64,000 nt of DNA from Serripes groenlandicus (Eukaryota; Mollusca; Bivalvia; Cardiida; Cardiidae). The stretch lies in contig JASEVX010000327.1 of the NCBI GenBank assembly GCA_031761405.1, positions 120,416-184,415 on the forward strand, given 5' to 3'. The position numbers and the translations under genes are program-made. Shown one piece after another: positions 11,458 through 23,680 of the stretch. Each line of letters opens with the position of its first letter. Within the stretch, counting starts at the first letter, position 1. Under the pieces are notes generated by a model. The model searched no databases, was not told the DNA's origin, and saw only the letters and a list, made by a program, of their open reading frames with translations.

Positions 11458-11868
11458 TAAATGTATGGCATTGAAATTTCAAAAAAAATCTAGATTGATG
11501 AACAAAAGTTTAGTTATCAATTCCCTCTCGGGCGTTATCTTTGATCAATCAACAGTTTCCAAGATATTTTGGAAAATGCCACAATTTTTAGACAAAAAAA
11601 ACTTTGGACATTCTGAATGAGGGCTATCAAAGATTTGTTGGGGAAATTTGTTTGAAACTGGCTCATTGCCATAGATTGTGTTGAAAAAAAGTGGATTTCC
11701 TAAAATTTAGCTCTGGTTCCAAATGGCTTGAATAATGTTGAATTTTTGCGACAATAATGGAAATTGGCCGATTGATCCGAGCGGAGAAAAGTTTTCACAA
11801 CCAGCCATGATGGAAGAGGGTCACAAAAGAAACATATAAATGCAAATCAAGACTTCAAACAAGAACAA

Positions 11869-12126
11869 GAACTATCACTGAAGATGATAAATACCCCCTA
11901 AACAGCACCTTGACCTACACCATAACTTAATTAGTAAAATATCATGCAATTGTAACCCCTTTAGGATATGCACATCTCCTCTTGGTATAGAAGCTTCATG
12001 TAAATTTTTATTGAATTCCACCCAGTGGTTTGTAAGAAATATGGCTTCGGACCGACAGAGAGACAGACAGACTGCTTGACACAGTAACTCCTATATACCC
12101 CCTCTTCTTCGAAGGGGGTATAATCA
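11869..12126 (+). repeat. Interspersed repeat ending CTTCTTCGAAGGGG, copy 2
   Basis: Same order of words as at 11179-11457 with small deletions. It ends TATACCCCCTCTTCTTCGAA and GGGGGTATAAT. The same terminus in reverse opens the element at 60284, so this end is shared by a family of elements with different bodies. Confidence 0.7.
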
Positions 12127-12488
12127 AGAACTTGACACTATGATTTTTGTAAAAGTGCAAAGTCCTCTCAAGTCTTGTTGCAAGTACATTCCTATTACAA
12201 TTTGATTTTTAGGACAACACAAGAAAAAATCCTGTGAAACTTGGTTTCGATAGGCTCAGTGTTACACAAAACTCATAAATTTATTTCGATGTTATGTATT
12301 TTTCATCAATTGTTCAGTTTTATCATGACAATTGACACTTTATTCATCTTCATGGATATCTAACTAGTATTTTGGTTTCTTATTAAAATTCCCCACTCAT
12401 CTTCATAATGCTGGCGCTCTGACTGCCACACAACACGACATTAGACTATCACAATAGGTTATCTTGAGCACTTTTTAAACTGGCACAT
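12127..12488. other. No gene recognised
   Basis: AT-rich sequence with no recognisable coding or repeat signature. Confidence 0.4.
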
Positions 12489-12489
12489 T

Positions 12490-14943
12490 AACAAGAGGGC
12501 CAAAACCGCTCCAGTCAAAAATAAACTCACAATTGCCCTACAATGCAAAACAGCTCCACCCCGACGGCCATCTTTTTTGACAGATCAACATGCCTTGATT
12601 GAATCTCATACAGGTTCAACAAAGGAACATTTCTACAGAACGATTTGAAAATAGGCTTCATACTTTTGGAGAAGATTTTTAAAGTTTTCATTTCATCCAC
12701 ATAAGGCAAAACAGCACAACCTCCTTGCTGCCATATTTTGTTGACCAATCAACATGGCTTGAAGGAATCTGATAGAGGGTCACCCAAGGACCACTTGGAC
12801 AAAATCATTTGAAAATCCACTTTATACTTTTTGAGAAGAATACTTTTAAAGTTTTCACTAAAGCCTTATAAAATGAACAACCTCGCCCTATGGCGACCTT
12901 GTTTTTGACCAATCAACAAGGCTTGAATGAATCAGAGGGTCACATAATTATATGAAAATTGGCCAACCAGTTTTGGAGGAGGAGATTTTTAAAGTTTTTC
13001 CTTTCGCTTGCCATGGAAACCAAAATTTTGCAAGGATTAAAAAATATTGAAGCAATTTCGGAAGAAGCACAGTGAAGCTAACAAGAGGGCCAACCACATA
13101 GTCTTTCACAATAACGTTGTGGTCATGTATGCTATTTTCATCAAAACACACATTCTGACAAAGTTTCAACATCCTCAAATAAAAAAAACGTCTTCCAGAG
13201 TGACTTCAATTTCGCCTAGTGACCTAGTGTTTTTTTACCGGACATGACACATATCGAACTTGGCCTAGATATCGTCAAAACAAACATTCTGATAAAGTAT
13301 CATGCTGCTGAAACAAGAAATACACTGTAAACAAGATTTTTTTTAAATTTGGTCAAGTGATATGTTTTTGACTGGACTTGACCTATAGGGGAACATAGCT
13401 TTAATATCATCAAAACACACATTCTAACAAAGATTCAACATGCTCAAATAAACAAGAGCACCGCGTACGGCACAGACGATCGACTGATAGGGAGAAAAAA
13501 TAAATAAAAAAATGAGCTAAACAATCAACCTTAACCGGACGACCACGCCACCGCCGCCCTAGATGACGACGCCAGGGTCATGACAATAGCTCTCGTTTTT
13601 TTCAAAAGTCGAGCTAATAAAAAACCTTAACCGGATGACAACACCTTCAGTGTAGATTTTCTAAGTCCAAAAGGGGGGATAATTTGGTCAATATTAAGTT
13701 CAGGGTTATGGAACTTGTTGTATCAAGTTATGTTAAGACATTGAATAAGTTTAGGAAGTTTCAAAGCTATAGGTTAAATTGTGTTTCAGTTATCACCATT
13801 TTTCACCCTTCAAAGTAGATTTTCTAAATCGAAATGGGGAGATAATTTTATCAATACTATTTAAAGAGTTATGAAACTTGTTATATAAGGTCAACTTAAG
13901 ACACTCAGCAAGTTTGTGAAGTTTCAAGCAAAAAAGATAAAAGTTTTTAAGATATGAAAAATCATGAGTAAAAAATTGTCAAAAACCTGAGCTAAACAAA
14001 AAACCTTAACCTTACGTTTTGAAGTTTTAAGTGAAACAAATAAAGATTTCCAGCTATATACTTTTATTATTTAACATATTATGATTATGTTTAGTGACTT
14101 TAACAGTAGTAGTTTGTTAGAAAACAGAAAAAAAGCTGAACTAAACAAAAAACCTTAACCGGACGACGACGCCGCTGCCGACGACGCCAGGGTCATGACA
14201 ATAGCTCTCGTTTTTTTCAAAAGTCGAGCTAAAAATGCTGCATTTAGACTGTTTAAACAAGATTTTATTTTTTTACCAGACATGACCCATATTCAAACTT
14301 TGCCTAGGTAGCATCAAGACAAATATTCCGACAATGTTTCAAGCTGCTGAAGCAAAACATAGTGTTAACAAGGTTTATTTTCTATTTGGCGTAGTGACCT
14401 AGTTTTTGACTGGACATGACCCATATTTGATCTATGCCTAGATATCATCGAGACATGCACAAGCCAAAAATGCAGCTTCCAGAATGTTAAAAAGATTGTC
14501 CTTCAACCTGGCCTAGTGCCCTAGTTTTTTATCCCAAATGACCCGTATTCGAACTTGGCCTAGATATCAAGAATAACTCTCAAGCTGCTCAAGTCAAAAA
14601 TGCGGTCTCTATAGTGTAAACAAGATTGTTCTACAATTTGGCCTAGTGACCTAGATTTTGACCGGACCCGACCCATATTCAATCTTAGCCTAGATATCAT
14701 CCAGGCAAATATTCTGACAAAGTTTCAACATGCTCAAGCCAAAAAGGCGTCTTCCAGAGTGTTAACAGAATTTTACTTTAATTTGGCTAGATATACAAAC
14801 TAAATAAGTCTCATGAAGATTGGATGATAATAGTGGCCTCAAGAGAATTAACAAGCAAAAATTTGACGACGGACAAACAACAAACAAAAGGCGATCACAA
14901 ATACTCACTTTTAGCAATTTGAGCTATGGCGAGCTAAAAACTG
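12490..14943 (-). mobile_element. Cluster of nested minus-strand minisatellite-cored elements
   Basis: Three element starts in reverse orientation are visible: AACAAGAGGGCCAAAACCGC at 12490, AACAAGAGGGCCAACCACAT at 13080 and AACAAGAGCACCGCGTACGG at 13451. The first has ~165-bp units (gatttttaaagttttcatt, accaatcaacatggcttgaa). The second has ~100-bp units (cctagatatcatc, ttctgacaaagtttcaacat, gcctagtgacctagtttttg) running to the reverse head GAGCTATGGCGAGCTAAAAA at about 14925-14943. The third is inserted in the second. Layered insertion explains the order. No coding content is seen. Confidence 0.6.
13449..14232 (-). mobile_element. Element nested inside the 13080-14943 copy
   Basis: Bounded by AACAAGAGCACCGCGTACGG on the left and TTCAAAAGTCGAGCTAAAAA on the right. 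The right-hand block (gacgacgccagggtcatgac, then aatagctctcg and the AGTCGAGCT end) occurs twice, at 13562-13612 and 14177-14229. The outer ~100-bp unit is broken after catgctcaaata and resumes with aaatgctgcatttagac, so the insertion interrupts one unit. Confidence 0.55.
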
Positions 14944-15732
14944 CATCACTTGGCCAAATGTAAGAAACGTTTAATTTAAGACTCTTTTACAATGGTTTAT
15001 CAAACTTATTACTTGTTAAAGTGTTATCTATAGATCAATGGTGAGGGTTACAGGGCCATCAGGGGCCTCATGTTTTATCAATCAACATATACTGAACACA
15101 CAATAAAATGTTGGTCTGAATGGCACACACTATTCTATGATTAGTTGGTTTAAAAATGAATCTGGTCAAGCTTTCGACTAAGATTTGGGCGTGCAGTTTT
15201 CCTGTCTTAAATTAATTCTCCTCTTGTCTTTTTGTACTGTTTATTTATTGTCAGATGCTTGATAAAATCTATTCTAATCTGTTCTGTCTTAGAAAAGCCA
15301 TGATAGCCTCTTTGTCTGAAAAAGAAAAAGAAAAACAAACATTGTTTTAACGATTCTTACTAATGCTTCAGCCCCCTAATGTACAAAAAACAAAAAATAC
15401 ATTTAACATACAATTACGATGTTCTGCTGACACAATGCATTTACTAAATTAGTTAAAGAGTATTCTGATAGCTGTGAAAGTACATAATTTTAGAATAATG
15501 GCATTTTTCTGCCTTTCTGATGCCGCAGCAAACAAAGTTCTTTATAGAATTTATATCTTTGAACAACTTTGGAAGAGGATCCCCCGAATAACACTCCTAT
15601 TAAGTTTGGCTGAAATTCTTCCAGTGGACAAGGAGTAGATGTCATTTGAAGCTTAAAGTTTACTGAATCTAGTTCTTTCATGATACCATATTTTATTCAT
15701 AGCAAATAAGATCAACATAATTATATCATTAA
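14944..15732. other. Repeat fragments, no gene
   Basis: At about 15050-15076 there is an orphan 3' terminus (acagggccatcaggggcctc then atgtttt). At about 15500-15680 there is one isolated minisatellite unit (minus-strand words caagttgttcaaag and tggctgaaattcttcc type). No other structure is seen. Confidence 0.4.
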
Positions 15733-16980
15733 ACAAGAGCCCAAGAGGGCCAGTATCGCTCCACTGTCATGAAAAAAAATAACCCTGCCTTATGTTGTTT
15801 ATCTTTTACCAAATTAATGACATGAGGAAATAAAGTATATTCACATGTAATTATATAAAAATTCAGCAAGTTGATTTCAGGATAATTCGTTTAAAGATTT
15901 TGCCGTTTGGCCCTTTTTTCATACCACAGTATCCAAAATATATGAAGGAATCTTTGAGAGAACATTGTGAGGTTGAGGATCAATCTTGTGTAATTATATG
16001 GAAATCCATCATACACATTCTAAGGAGAAGATTTTTGCCAAGAAGCGGTAGTCAAAGTTTTAACGAGATCCAAAAGACTTGAAGGAATCTGGTCATCTAA
16101 AGAACATCCCTGTGTAATTACATGAAAATCTAGATAGCAGATTGGAAGGAGAAGATTTCAATTGCTTTTGCCTTTCAGACTCTTTGCCATGCCACAGTAG
16201 TCAAAGTTTTAAAGGGAGCCAAAAGATTTGAAGGAATCTCGTAGAGGGGCATCTAAAGAACACCTCTGTAATTACATGAAAATCCAGCAAGCAGATTGGA
16301 AGAAGATTTTTTAATTTTGTGTGTCTTTCGACCTCTTATTCATGCCACGGTAGCCAAGGTTCTCGATGGTTCCATAACATTTTAAGGAATCTGAGAGAGA
16401 ACCATATAAGTATCAATCCTGTGTAACAATATGGAAATCCATCAAATAGATTCTGAGAAGAATTTGTTGGGCTTTTGGCCCCTTTTCCATGCCCCGTTAG
16501 TAAAATTTCTCAATTGATCCAAAAGATTTAACGGAATCTGGTAAAGGATCCCCCTAAGGATCATTCCTTTGTATTTACATAATCCAGCAAGCAGATTGGG
16601 AGAAGTTTTTTTTTAAGTTTTTGCATTTTGGGCCTTTTTCCATGGCGGTCAAAGTTCTCAATAGATCCCTAACATTTGAAGGAATCTGGTAGAAGGTCCC
16701 CAAAGGATTATTCCTGTGTACTTACATGAAAATCAAGCAAGCAGATTGGGAGATGATTTTTTAAGTGTTTGCATTTTGGTCCCTTTTTTCATGCTATGGT
16801 AGTCAAAGTTGTCAATGAATCCAAAAGATTTGAAGGAATCAGAGAGAGATCAATGAGAGTATGGTTCCTTTGAAGTTCTATCCCAAATTGGCCCGATGGT
16901 TACAGAGAAATTGTTTGAAGCCAAGTGTTAACGCACGCACAACGGACAAATTGCCATGACATAAGCCAGTGGGGGTAAAA
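15733..16980 (-). mobile_element. Helentron-INE-like element, minus strand, ~140-165-bp core
   Basis: It opens AACAAGAGCCCAAGAGGGCC and carries at least seven units with gatttgaaggaatctgg, attacatgaaaatccagcaa, gcagattgg-agaagattttt, tttttccatgc and agtcaaagttctcaat. It closes with the reverse head gccatgacataagccagtgg. This core family is related to those at 12490, 37685 and 57790. Confidence 0.65.
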
Positions 16981-17568
16981 ATCAGTTTTTAAACAGGTAT
17001 AAATAAGTGTTTCTGGCAAAACAGTGAAAATAACACTTAAAATTTCGCTGAAGGCAGGAAATATTAAATTGATATGTACAGGTCATAAAAAAAAATACTG
17101 TGGTCACAAACCTTTGGTCTTTCAGTTTTTGTAGACAATTCACATACTCTCCTCGTGCGTCAGTCAAACCTGAATCAAAGAATTTTATTTTAATAAAAGC
17201 TGCTTTTTTTGCTACAATGGAATTAGAGACAAGAATATCTAATGTTTATTTGATTTACAGAGACATGTTAAAATAGAACTTTCACTTAATCAAGTCCTAT
17301 AACAGGTATGTTCATATATTACCTTTGATGTTAAGTATCTAAATATTACTGATCCTTTATTTTCTACCATAACAGGCCCTAGTGCAATAAAAATACATTT
17401 CTTATATTTTTTCTATGAAACATTTGATTATTTTTAATATGAAGATGCATCTGTTTTATGCATCTTCTAAATGGAAGTTTGAACAGTGGCTCCATTAGGT
17501 AGGCAGCTGTTGTATACCGTTTTATTTATTCTGTATCATAATGGGTGGACGTTCCGAGTACTGGCTGC
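16981..17568. other. No gene recognised
   Basis: AT-rich sequence. A 61-codon minus-strand open frame at 16982-17167 has no recognisable domain. Confidence 0.4.
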
Positions 17569-17798
17569 TTAACCCTTTCCCTCATAAAGACGCTTTCTGA
17601 CGCCTCTGCAGCAGACGGATTTTTGAAAACATAGTAACAAAAGAAGAAATTGCACAAAACGTGCAATTTCTCCTTTTGTCACAATGTTTTCCACTTTTAG
17701 TCATAGGTTATCCATTCAATTATAGAGATTTTCTATTATTTGACAAAATATGTTAAAAGTCGTCTGCTGCAGAATTGTCATATGAGGGAAAGGGTTAA
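17569..17798. mobile_element. TTAA-flanked MITE (piggyBac-like termini), copy a
   Basis: Ends are TTAACCCTTTCCCTCATA and TATGAGGGAAAGGGTTAA, so a TTAA duplication flanks terminal repeats that begin CCC, as in piggyBac elements. Next inward on both sides is the word CGTCTGCTGCAGA or its complement. The centre is a hairpin: aagaagaaattgcac, then aaaac, then gtgcaatttctccttt. No coding capacity. The piggyBac link is inferred from the TTAA and CCC ends only. Confidence 0.8.
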
Positions 17799-18760
17799 TA
17801 CATGTGACCAATAACACTGCTTTCCAATTAACAGCTACAGTTCACAATGTACATGAAGAACAGTTCTTTGCAGTAAGTCATGCAAACCTTTCTTACTTCT
17901 ATTTGTTGCTACACAAGTGGGTGAAGCTGAAAAAAAATCAAGATTTTAAAAAAAAGTAGGAAAAAATATTGTTTGAAATACATTTCAGCTATAATAATGA
18001 CACTGATCACATGTATAGATCTACATGTACAATGTACCTAATGGCAAGACAAGTCCTCATCAGCAAAAATGGGCTTTAATAGCCTTGCTAGAATTTGCTT
18101 TTAACATGATAAAACAAGTATTTTAATCAATTCAAGACTTTTACTATGAAACTGGTGGATTAAATCTACTGGATTTATTTTGGATTTAATGGCAATTTTA
18201 TGTAACACAAGTTGTGTTTGAACAGTCCCCTTTTCAAAAGTGTCACGGCCCTGGTGGCATTAATTAGGGATTTTAAAAGTTTTAATCAGTTGTCCATTAG
18301 ATTGATAACTACAATTTGCGCAACCGAAATTTTCATTTGACTCTAAACTATTGAGATGCTGACAAGTTTATAGGTACAAGTATCAGTAATTATGCACAAA
18401 ACACATTGCTTGCTGTTACTGGAGGACTCAAATATATTTCATGACCTCGATTTTACAAATTTGATAGCATCACAAGCCACTTTTAAGATATGTAACCAAT
18501 CTCTAAATATTGATTCTGCCGGTTGTAAGCAAATGAATTATAACAATACCAATATATCTATAAATACAAAAACAAAACCAGGGCACCGCAAAGCAGATGC
18601 ATCCCCTCGGTATTCAATTTAAAACTATGGCCAATGACCTAGATGTTAATGTAATGTACCAGAAAACTAACGTTATTTGTCCTTGCTTTTATTAAATTGT
18701 TATTAATGTTATGTACCAGAGAAGTAAGTGTAATTTGTCCTTATCTCCGCAATTGGCCTT
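17799..18760. other. No gene recognised
   Basis: AT-rich sequence without recognisable coding, RNA or repeat signature. Short open frames, for example 18392-18622 on the plus strand, show no domain. Confidence 0.4.
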
Positions 18761-19412
18761 TGCCAAATGACCCCACCTTTGCCCGTTGACATTTACAATC
18801 AAAAGTCTTCTAGATCTTACCATACACTAAATGTATGGCAAGTTTGGTTAATATCAGTCGAATGATGTTCAGTGTAGAGTGGTCGCAAGGTTGTTGATAT
18901 GGGAAAATAGTCAGTCAAATTTTGACCTTGACCTTTAACCTATGACCTTGAAAATAAATAGGCTTCTAGACCTTGCCATATACCAAGTTTGGTTAAGATC
19001 GGTCGAAGGATGTTAAGTGTAGAGTGGTCACAAGGTTGTTGATATGGGAAAAAACTCAGTCCAACTTTGACCTTGAAAATAAATAGCCTTCTAGAGACCT
19101 TGCCATATATACTAACTGTATACCCAGTTTGGTTAAGATCGGTCAAAGGATGTTCAGTGTAGAGTGGTCACACGGTTGTTGATATGGGAAAATAGTAGTC
19201 CAATTTTGACATTGACCTTGACCCTATGACCTTGAAAATAAATAGGCCTCTAGAGCTTGCCATATACTAACTGTATACCAAGTTTGGTTAAGATCAGTCG
19301 AAGGAAGTTCAGTGTAGAGTGGTCACAAGGTTGTTACGGACGGACGGACGAACGAACAAACGGACAGTCCCATTACTATATCCCCTCGCAAACTTCGTTA
19401 GCCTAGGGGATA
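18761..19412 (+). mobile_element. Minisatellite-cored element, ~125-bp units, ending in a cgga repeat and hairpin
   Basis: Four units of 120-150 bp share ttgaccttgacc, tatgaccttgaaaataaata, caagtttggttaagatc and gtagagtggtcacaaggttg. The right end is ggacggacggacgaacgaac, then tatcccctcgcaaac and ttcgttagcctaggggata, which can pair as cccc/gggg. The ending differs from the CTTGTT family, so this is a second structural family with the same tandem-core design. Confidence 0.65.
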
Positions 19413-19633
19413 ATAATGGTTGACAAAGTCACAAAAAAGATTTCAAGATGTGAGGAGTTGTATGTTTACTCTTTAGGCATTGTATCATTCTTACCATTTT
19501 CTTCTTGAAGTATAGATGCCAACAGTTCTTCACTCTCTTCCACTATGGTTGTAACCCAACACAACTTTTCTTTCAACCTTAATGCTGAAATAAAATTACA
19601 ATTTGTATTATTATTTTGCATAAAATCTGATTT

Positions 19634-19882
19634 GGTTTTCAACAATTTTTCAGTCATATCACGGCGGCCAGTTCACCTACTTATATGTTTCCAGGGTTTC
19701 TCACATCAGTACTCCATTCAACATACATTCCAAGCAACTGGCTGCTTTTCCATATAGACTGTTAGCCCATTGGTGAAAGACAAATGACTTTTGTCAATCA
19801 TTGTAAAGAATATCAGTCGAGCTGGGGTTCGAACTCACAACCGCTAGATTGACAGCCAGCATCGCTACTGACTGAGCTCGGC
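19634..19882 (-). mobile_element. tRNA-derived SINE copy, minus strand
   Basis: Read on the minus strand: a head with GAGCTCAGTCAGTAGCGATG (box A region) and TTGTGAGTTCGAACCCCAGC (box B), a body with ttctttacaatgattgacaa and atgggctaacagtctat, and a tail block gccgtgatatgactgaaaaa. The terminal CAAT repeat is absent, so it is 3'-truncated. An internal RNA polymerase III promoter is expected from the A and B boxes. Confidence 0.8.
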
Positions 19883-19928
19883 AAAAAAAATCAGATTTTG
19901 TATTCAACTGTTGTTCTAATGTGTTTCA

Positions 19929-20109
19929 TTAACCCTTTCCCTGATACAAAGAATTGCAGCAGATGACTGAGATCTTCTGGGCAAAAAATATAGAGTTGAA
20001 AACATTGTGGCAAAAGGAGAAATTGCTCGTTTTGGGCAATTCCTCCTTTTGTCACGAAGTTTTCAAAAGTAGTCTGCTGCGGAGGCGTCTTTATGAGGGA
20101 AAGGGTTAA
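19929..20109. mobile_element. TTAA-flanked MITE, copy b
   Basis: Left end TTAACCCTTTCCCTGATA, right end TATGAGGGAAAGGGTTAA. The central hairpin pairs ggcaaaaggagaaattgc with gcaattcctccttttgtc. Shorter than copy a because the arms are reduced. Confidence 0.8.
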
Positions 20110-20696
20110 ATCCATGTCCAAACTCCTGATATGGTTCACTTGTGCCCACTTCTTAACTTATACAGGATCAGAAAACATTTAGAATTAAAAAGAAAACCAG
20201 GTTTAACCCCAAGGGTTTAGAATCGTGATAAAATTGCATTTATTAAAATCTTACACATATGTTTTACTCAGCATCACAAGGTAGTTGAGCTGTTCATTGA
20301 ATAGTCTTGCTTCACCTACCTGCTTTCTTACCCCAAAATAATTTGTTTCTGCCATGTCCAATATGATCAGCAAGGTGTCATTTTAAGGGCTTTCTGTCTC
20401 CTTCGAGTTCTTTTAACCCCACAAAACAATCAATTACACAAGATCTTAAGCTCAAAGAAGATGCCTCATGTTTTGCCATGTTAAGGTTGCACCAAGATCT
20501 ACCTGAAATATTAAAAAACGAGACTGTAACCTCTTAAAAAATAAAACACATCTGCAGCAGACGTCTATGCAAAAATAAGTCATTTATTGAATAAAGTTGA
20601 AAATATAATTGCAAAAGAAGATCTAGCTTTTCCTTTGCAACCATGTTTTCATATGTCTCTTGCTGAAGATGTGCCAATATGTGGGAACCAGTTAAG
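20110..20696. other. No gene recognised
   Basis: Only a fragment of MITE interior (acatctgcagcagacg near 20549) is recognisable. Confidence 0.4.
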
Positions 20697-20698
20697 TA

Positions 20699-21859
20699 CA
20701 GTTAAACCTCGGTGGCTTGAATTCGTAGGGCCCAAAATGAATAGTTTCGCTTATCCAAAGTTTGAATCTTGGAAAATACGAAGATTTTTTTTATCCTGAT
20801 TATATTCATGTTGTTTGTGTTATGAAAATGCATAAATAATAATACCAGAGTGTTTTCTATTGATGGTAGACATTTTTATGATGGTATGATGGTAATTATT
20901 TAAAGAAAGAAATGTAGTCTACAGTTTTATTTCTGTTTTCTAATTTAATACCTTTTGTACATGGGATCAACATAACCAATATAATGTCCCGTGTTTATCT
21001 CCATGCTGCTTGTATCATTATAGCAAAATAAAGTTCACTTACAGTGAATAGAATGATTAAACGGCCACAGAAGAAAGTATGAATTGTTCTTTTTTCCATG
21101 TGACTACTTCTCAAAATCGGCATAAAGTATTTTATTTATAAACAATAAACATTTTTATGTCAGTGGCTATGCGACATATTTCCTAATTTTTTTGATATTG
21201 ATTATACTCACAGGTCTCATGGGAGTGTGATTTTAAAAAGCAATCTTAAACAGAGATTTATATAACAAACACATCATTGAAATGTCATTGTGATAAATAT
21301 GATTATGAACTGTCTTATTCAACACAACAAACAGATGATGAGATTAATTGAATTTGCCTGTTCAAGCTATTGTAACCATGTTTGATTGATTGGGATTTAA
21401 CGGCGTTTTCAACAATTTTTCAGTCATATCACGGCGACCAGTTCACCTAAAAATATGTTTCCTGGTTTTATCACGCCAGTCACTCCACACATTACACTTT
21501 CCAAGGAACTGGCTGCTTTTCCACATAGACTGTTAGCCCTTTGGTGAAAGACAAAAGACGCCGGTCACAGTGTCAGACCTTTGTCAAACGTCGGAAAGAA
21601 TGTTGCCGAGCTGAGGTTCAAACTCTCAACCCCTGGATTGACAGCCCACATTGCTACCGACTGATCAATGGGGGCTCAGTGTAACCATGTATTATGACGT
21701 ACTGTAATGACATGAGAGGGACAATGCAGTTACCTCGAAAGAGAAGGTGTTTCAGAAGTAGAACAAATATAATTATACAATGTTTACTTAAACCTAGAGA
21801 CAAGTTAAGAGTTTTCCATGGTGTTGAGCTTTCCCATGTTTGAGCCACCGAGGTTAGAC
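20699..21859. mobile_element. TA-flanked DNA transposon derivative with pogo/Tc1-like termini
   Basis: Left end CAGTTAAACCTCGGTGGCTT and right end AGCCACCGAGGTTAGAC are inverted copies (AACCTCGGTGGCT shared), each bordered by TA. The length is 1161 bp. The interior is AT-rich, without a transposase frame, and holds a SINE at 21382-21679. TA duplications with terminal repeats of this sort are known for pogo/Tigger and Tc1/mariner relatives. The exact family is inference. Confidence 0.7.
21382..21679 (-). mobile_element. Nearly full-length SINE with 11-bp target duplication, minus strand
   Basis: Flanked by TGTAACCATGT at 21371-21381 and 21680-21690. On the minus strand it runs from a tRNA-like head (box B TTGAGAGTTTGAACCTCAGC, with one or two changes) through the shared body to the tail tgaaaacgccgttaaatccc and (CAAT)n. 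The target duplication and CAAT tail show insertion by target-primed reverse transcription into the TA-flanked element. Confidence 0.85.
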
Positions 21860-21861
21860 TA

Positions 21862-22450
21862 GATGTTTTGGCAAAATGATCTATTTTATAATGGTCAGGT
21901 CAAGTGATTTCCACCTTCTGTTGAACTTGTCAATAATGAATTAAGTGTCTATTCATTATGAAAAGTGCAGTAGATCTGTGCCAATGATTCATGAGTGAAA
22001 CAATGGATTTGAGATCCCCTGCTAACATTAAAAATTTAAATTAATACTTGGACATCCTTGCTATACTAGATCCTAAAGTAGTGTGTTCATAAGATTTTTT
22101 CTAAAATTGACAGTGTCCTAATTTTTGACCAAACATGAGCAAGATTTGAACCTCACTGGGTTTGATGGAAATGAAGTTCTCAAAGTTGTTTTTAATGAAG
22201 ATTGGATGCAAAATGTGGCCTCTTAATGGGGTTTTCAAAAATTTGACCTATTTACCTGGTGGCCTATTTTTTGACCCTGACTACAATTTGATGAAAATGA
22301 ATGTTCTAATTTTTTTTATACAGATTGGGTGAAACATATGGCATCTAGTTTTGTTGTGCTGGGCCTTTTCAGGTAAAACATTTCGAGGTCATGATTGAAC
22401 TTATGTCAAATTATTTAAGAATCCATCAATGTACAAAGAAATTAAAGACC
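21862..22450. repeat. Divergent minisatellite units
   Basis: About 22090-22380 has two diverged units with cctaatttttgaccaaacat, tgatggaaatgaag, ttctcaaagttg and tttaatgaagattgga. These relate to the ~100-bp units at 13080 and 24856. No element ends are visible. Confidence 0.45.
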
Positions 22451-22578
22451 TGACACTTTTTACAATTTTTTATATATATATATATTTTAAGCAACAGTGA
22501 CCTTGACCCAATCTATGACACTATTTACAATTTTTTATATATATATATTTTAAGCAACAGTGACCTTGACCCAATCTA
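22451..22578 (+). repeat. 65-bp direct repeat, two copies
   Basis: The block gacactttttacaattttt, a TA microsatellite, ttttaagcaacagtgacctt and gacccaatctat occurs twice in tandem, differing in the number of TA repeats. Confidence 0.8.
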
Positions 22579-22619
22579 TATGTTACTTCAAAAACACATT
22601 GTGAGATCATGGTTGACAC

Positions 22620-23235
22620 AGGGCCCGCGCTGTCGTTCGCCAAATGCGAAGATTATTTTAAAGTGGCGAAGTTATTGCATGAGTGGCGAAAGGTTTTTAT
22701 CATCAACATTTACCTGTTTTGGATATCAGTTTACGACATACAGTGACTCTTTCTGTTAATCTAAGATAATGCACCGCCATTTGATTCAATGTCGGGAACC
22801 AGTGACACTTTACAACATTTTTACCATTTTGACAACTTGTGTATTTCACACTTGTTTTATTGTTGTGAAGTGTTAATTCCGCCTTTTAATCCGACTTACC
22901 AACAACTCTGAGCGATATTGATACATTAAAGGCCATGTATATGATAATTGGCAATTATAGATGCATTATATATATCAGCACGCTCTTTGAAGCAGGTTTT
23001 GACGATCGACGTAGGTCTTTCATGATTTAATGACAATGTAAGTTTGTCATTTTTGATTGGGAAAAATGTATTTAATTATGGGCAAGTACAAACAATAAGT
23101 GGATCAATTGATGAGATTGCATATAACTATTTCTTCTACCTGAAATTAAAGAAAAGTGGCAAACAAATGGCTAAAACTATATTTCAATGTGGCGAAAGTG
23201 GTGGCGAAAGAAAAATTCAACCCAGAGCAGGCCCT
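22620..23235. mobile_element. hAT-like non-autonomous DNA transposon with 8-bp duplication
   Basis: Perfect 8-bp flanks GTTGACAC at 22612-22619 and 23236-23243. Ends AGGGCCCGCGCTGTCG and the complement of CAGAGCAGGCCCT form a short imperfect inverted repeat starting AGGGCC. An 8-bp duplication with CAGGG-type ends is characteristic of hAT elements. The interior repeats the word gtggcgaa five times, clustered toward both ends (22662, 22682, 23154, 23191, 23202). No transposase is evident. Confidence 0.75.
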
Positions 23236-23482
23236 GTTGACACTTCTCTTAAATTATCAGCAATTAAAATAATGAACAAGGAAGTTATATAAACCTGAAC
23301 ACAATTTCAATAACAAAATTAAAAGCAAGTCTGACCAGATCAAAGATATCTTACCAAAGGGTTTTTCATCAACACTTACAGACAATGCACCTCATGCCAT
23401 CAATGTTTGGGGTCATTCTATTAATTTTGAACGTCCACTTTTATTTATTTAATTGTATCCGTAATATTCAAAATGTTGATTA

Positions 23483-23680
23483 TTGATTGGGGTTTAATGC
23501 TGTTTTTTCAACAAGTTTTCTGGCATATCATTACAGCCAGTTTACCGTACCTACTCATGTAGAAATCCTTGCTTTCTCAAACCAGTATTCTACAAAACAG
23601 ACTTTCCAAGCAACTGACTGCTTCCATATACTGTTAGCCAATTGGTGGAATACAAATGATGCTTTTCACAGTCAGAATGT
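23483..23680 (-). mobile_element. 3' part of SINE, minus strand
   Basis: It carries the tail and body of the SINE (gattggggtttaatgctg, then atatcattacagccag, then caagcaactgactgcttcc and ttggtggaatacaaatgatg). The tRNA-like head is missing, so this is a 5'-truncated insertion. Confidence 0.7.
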
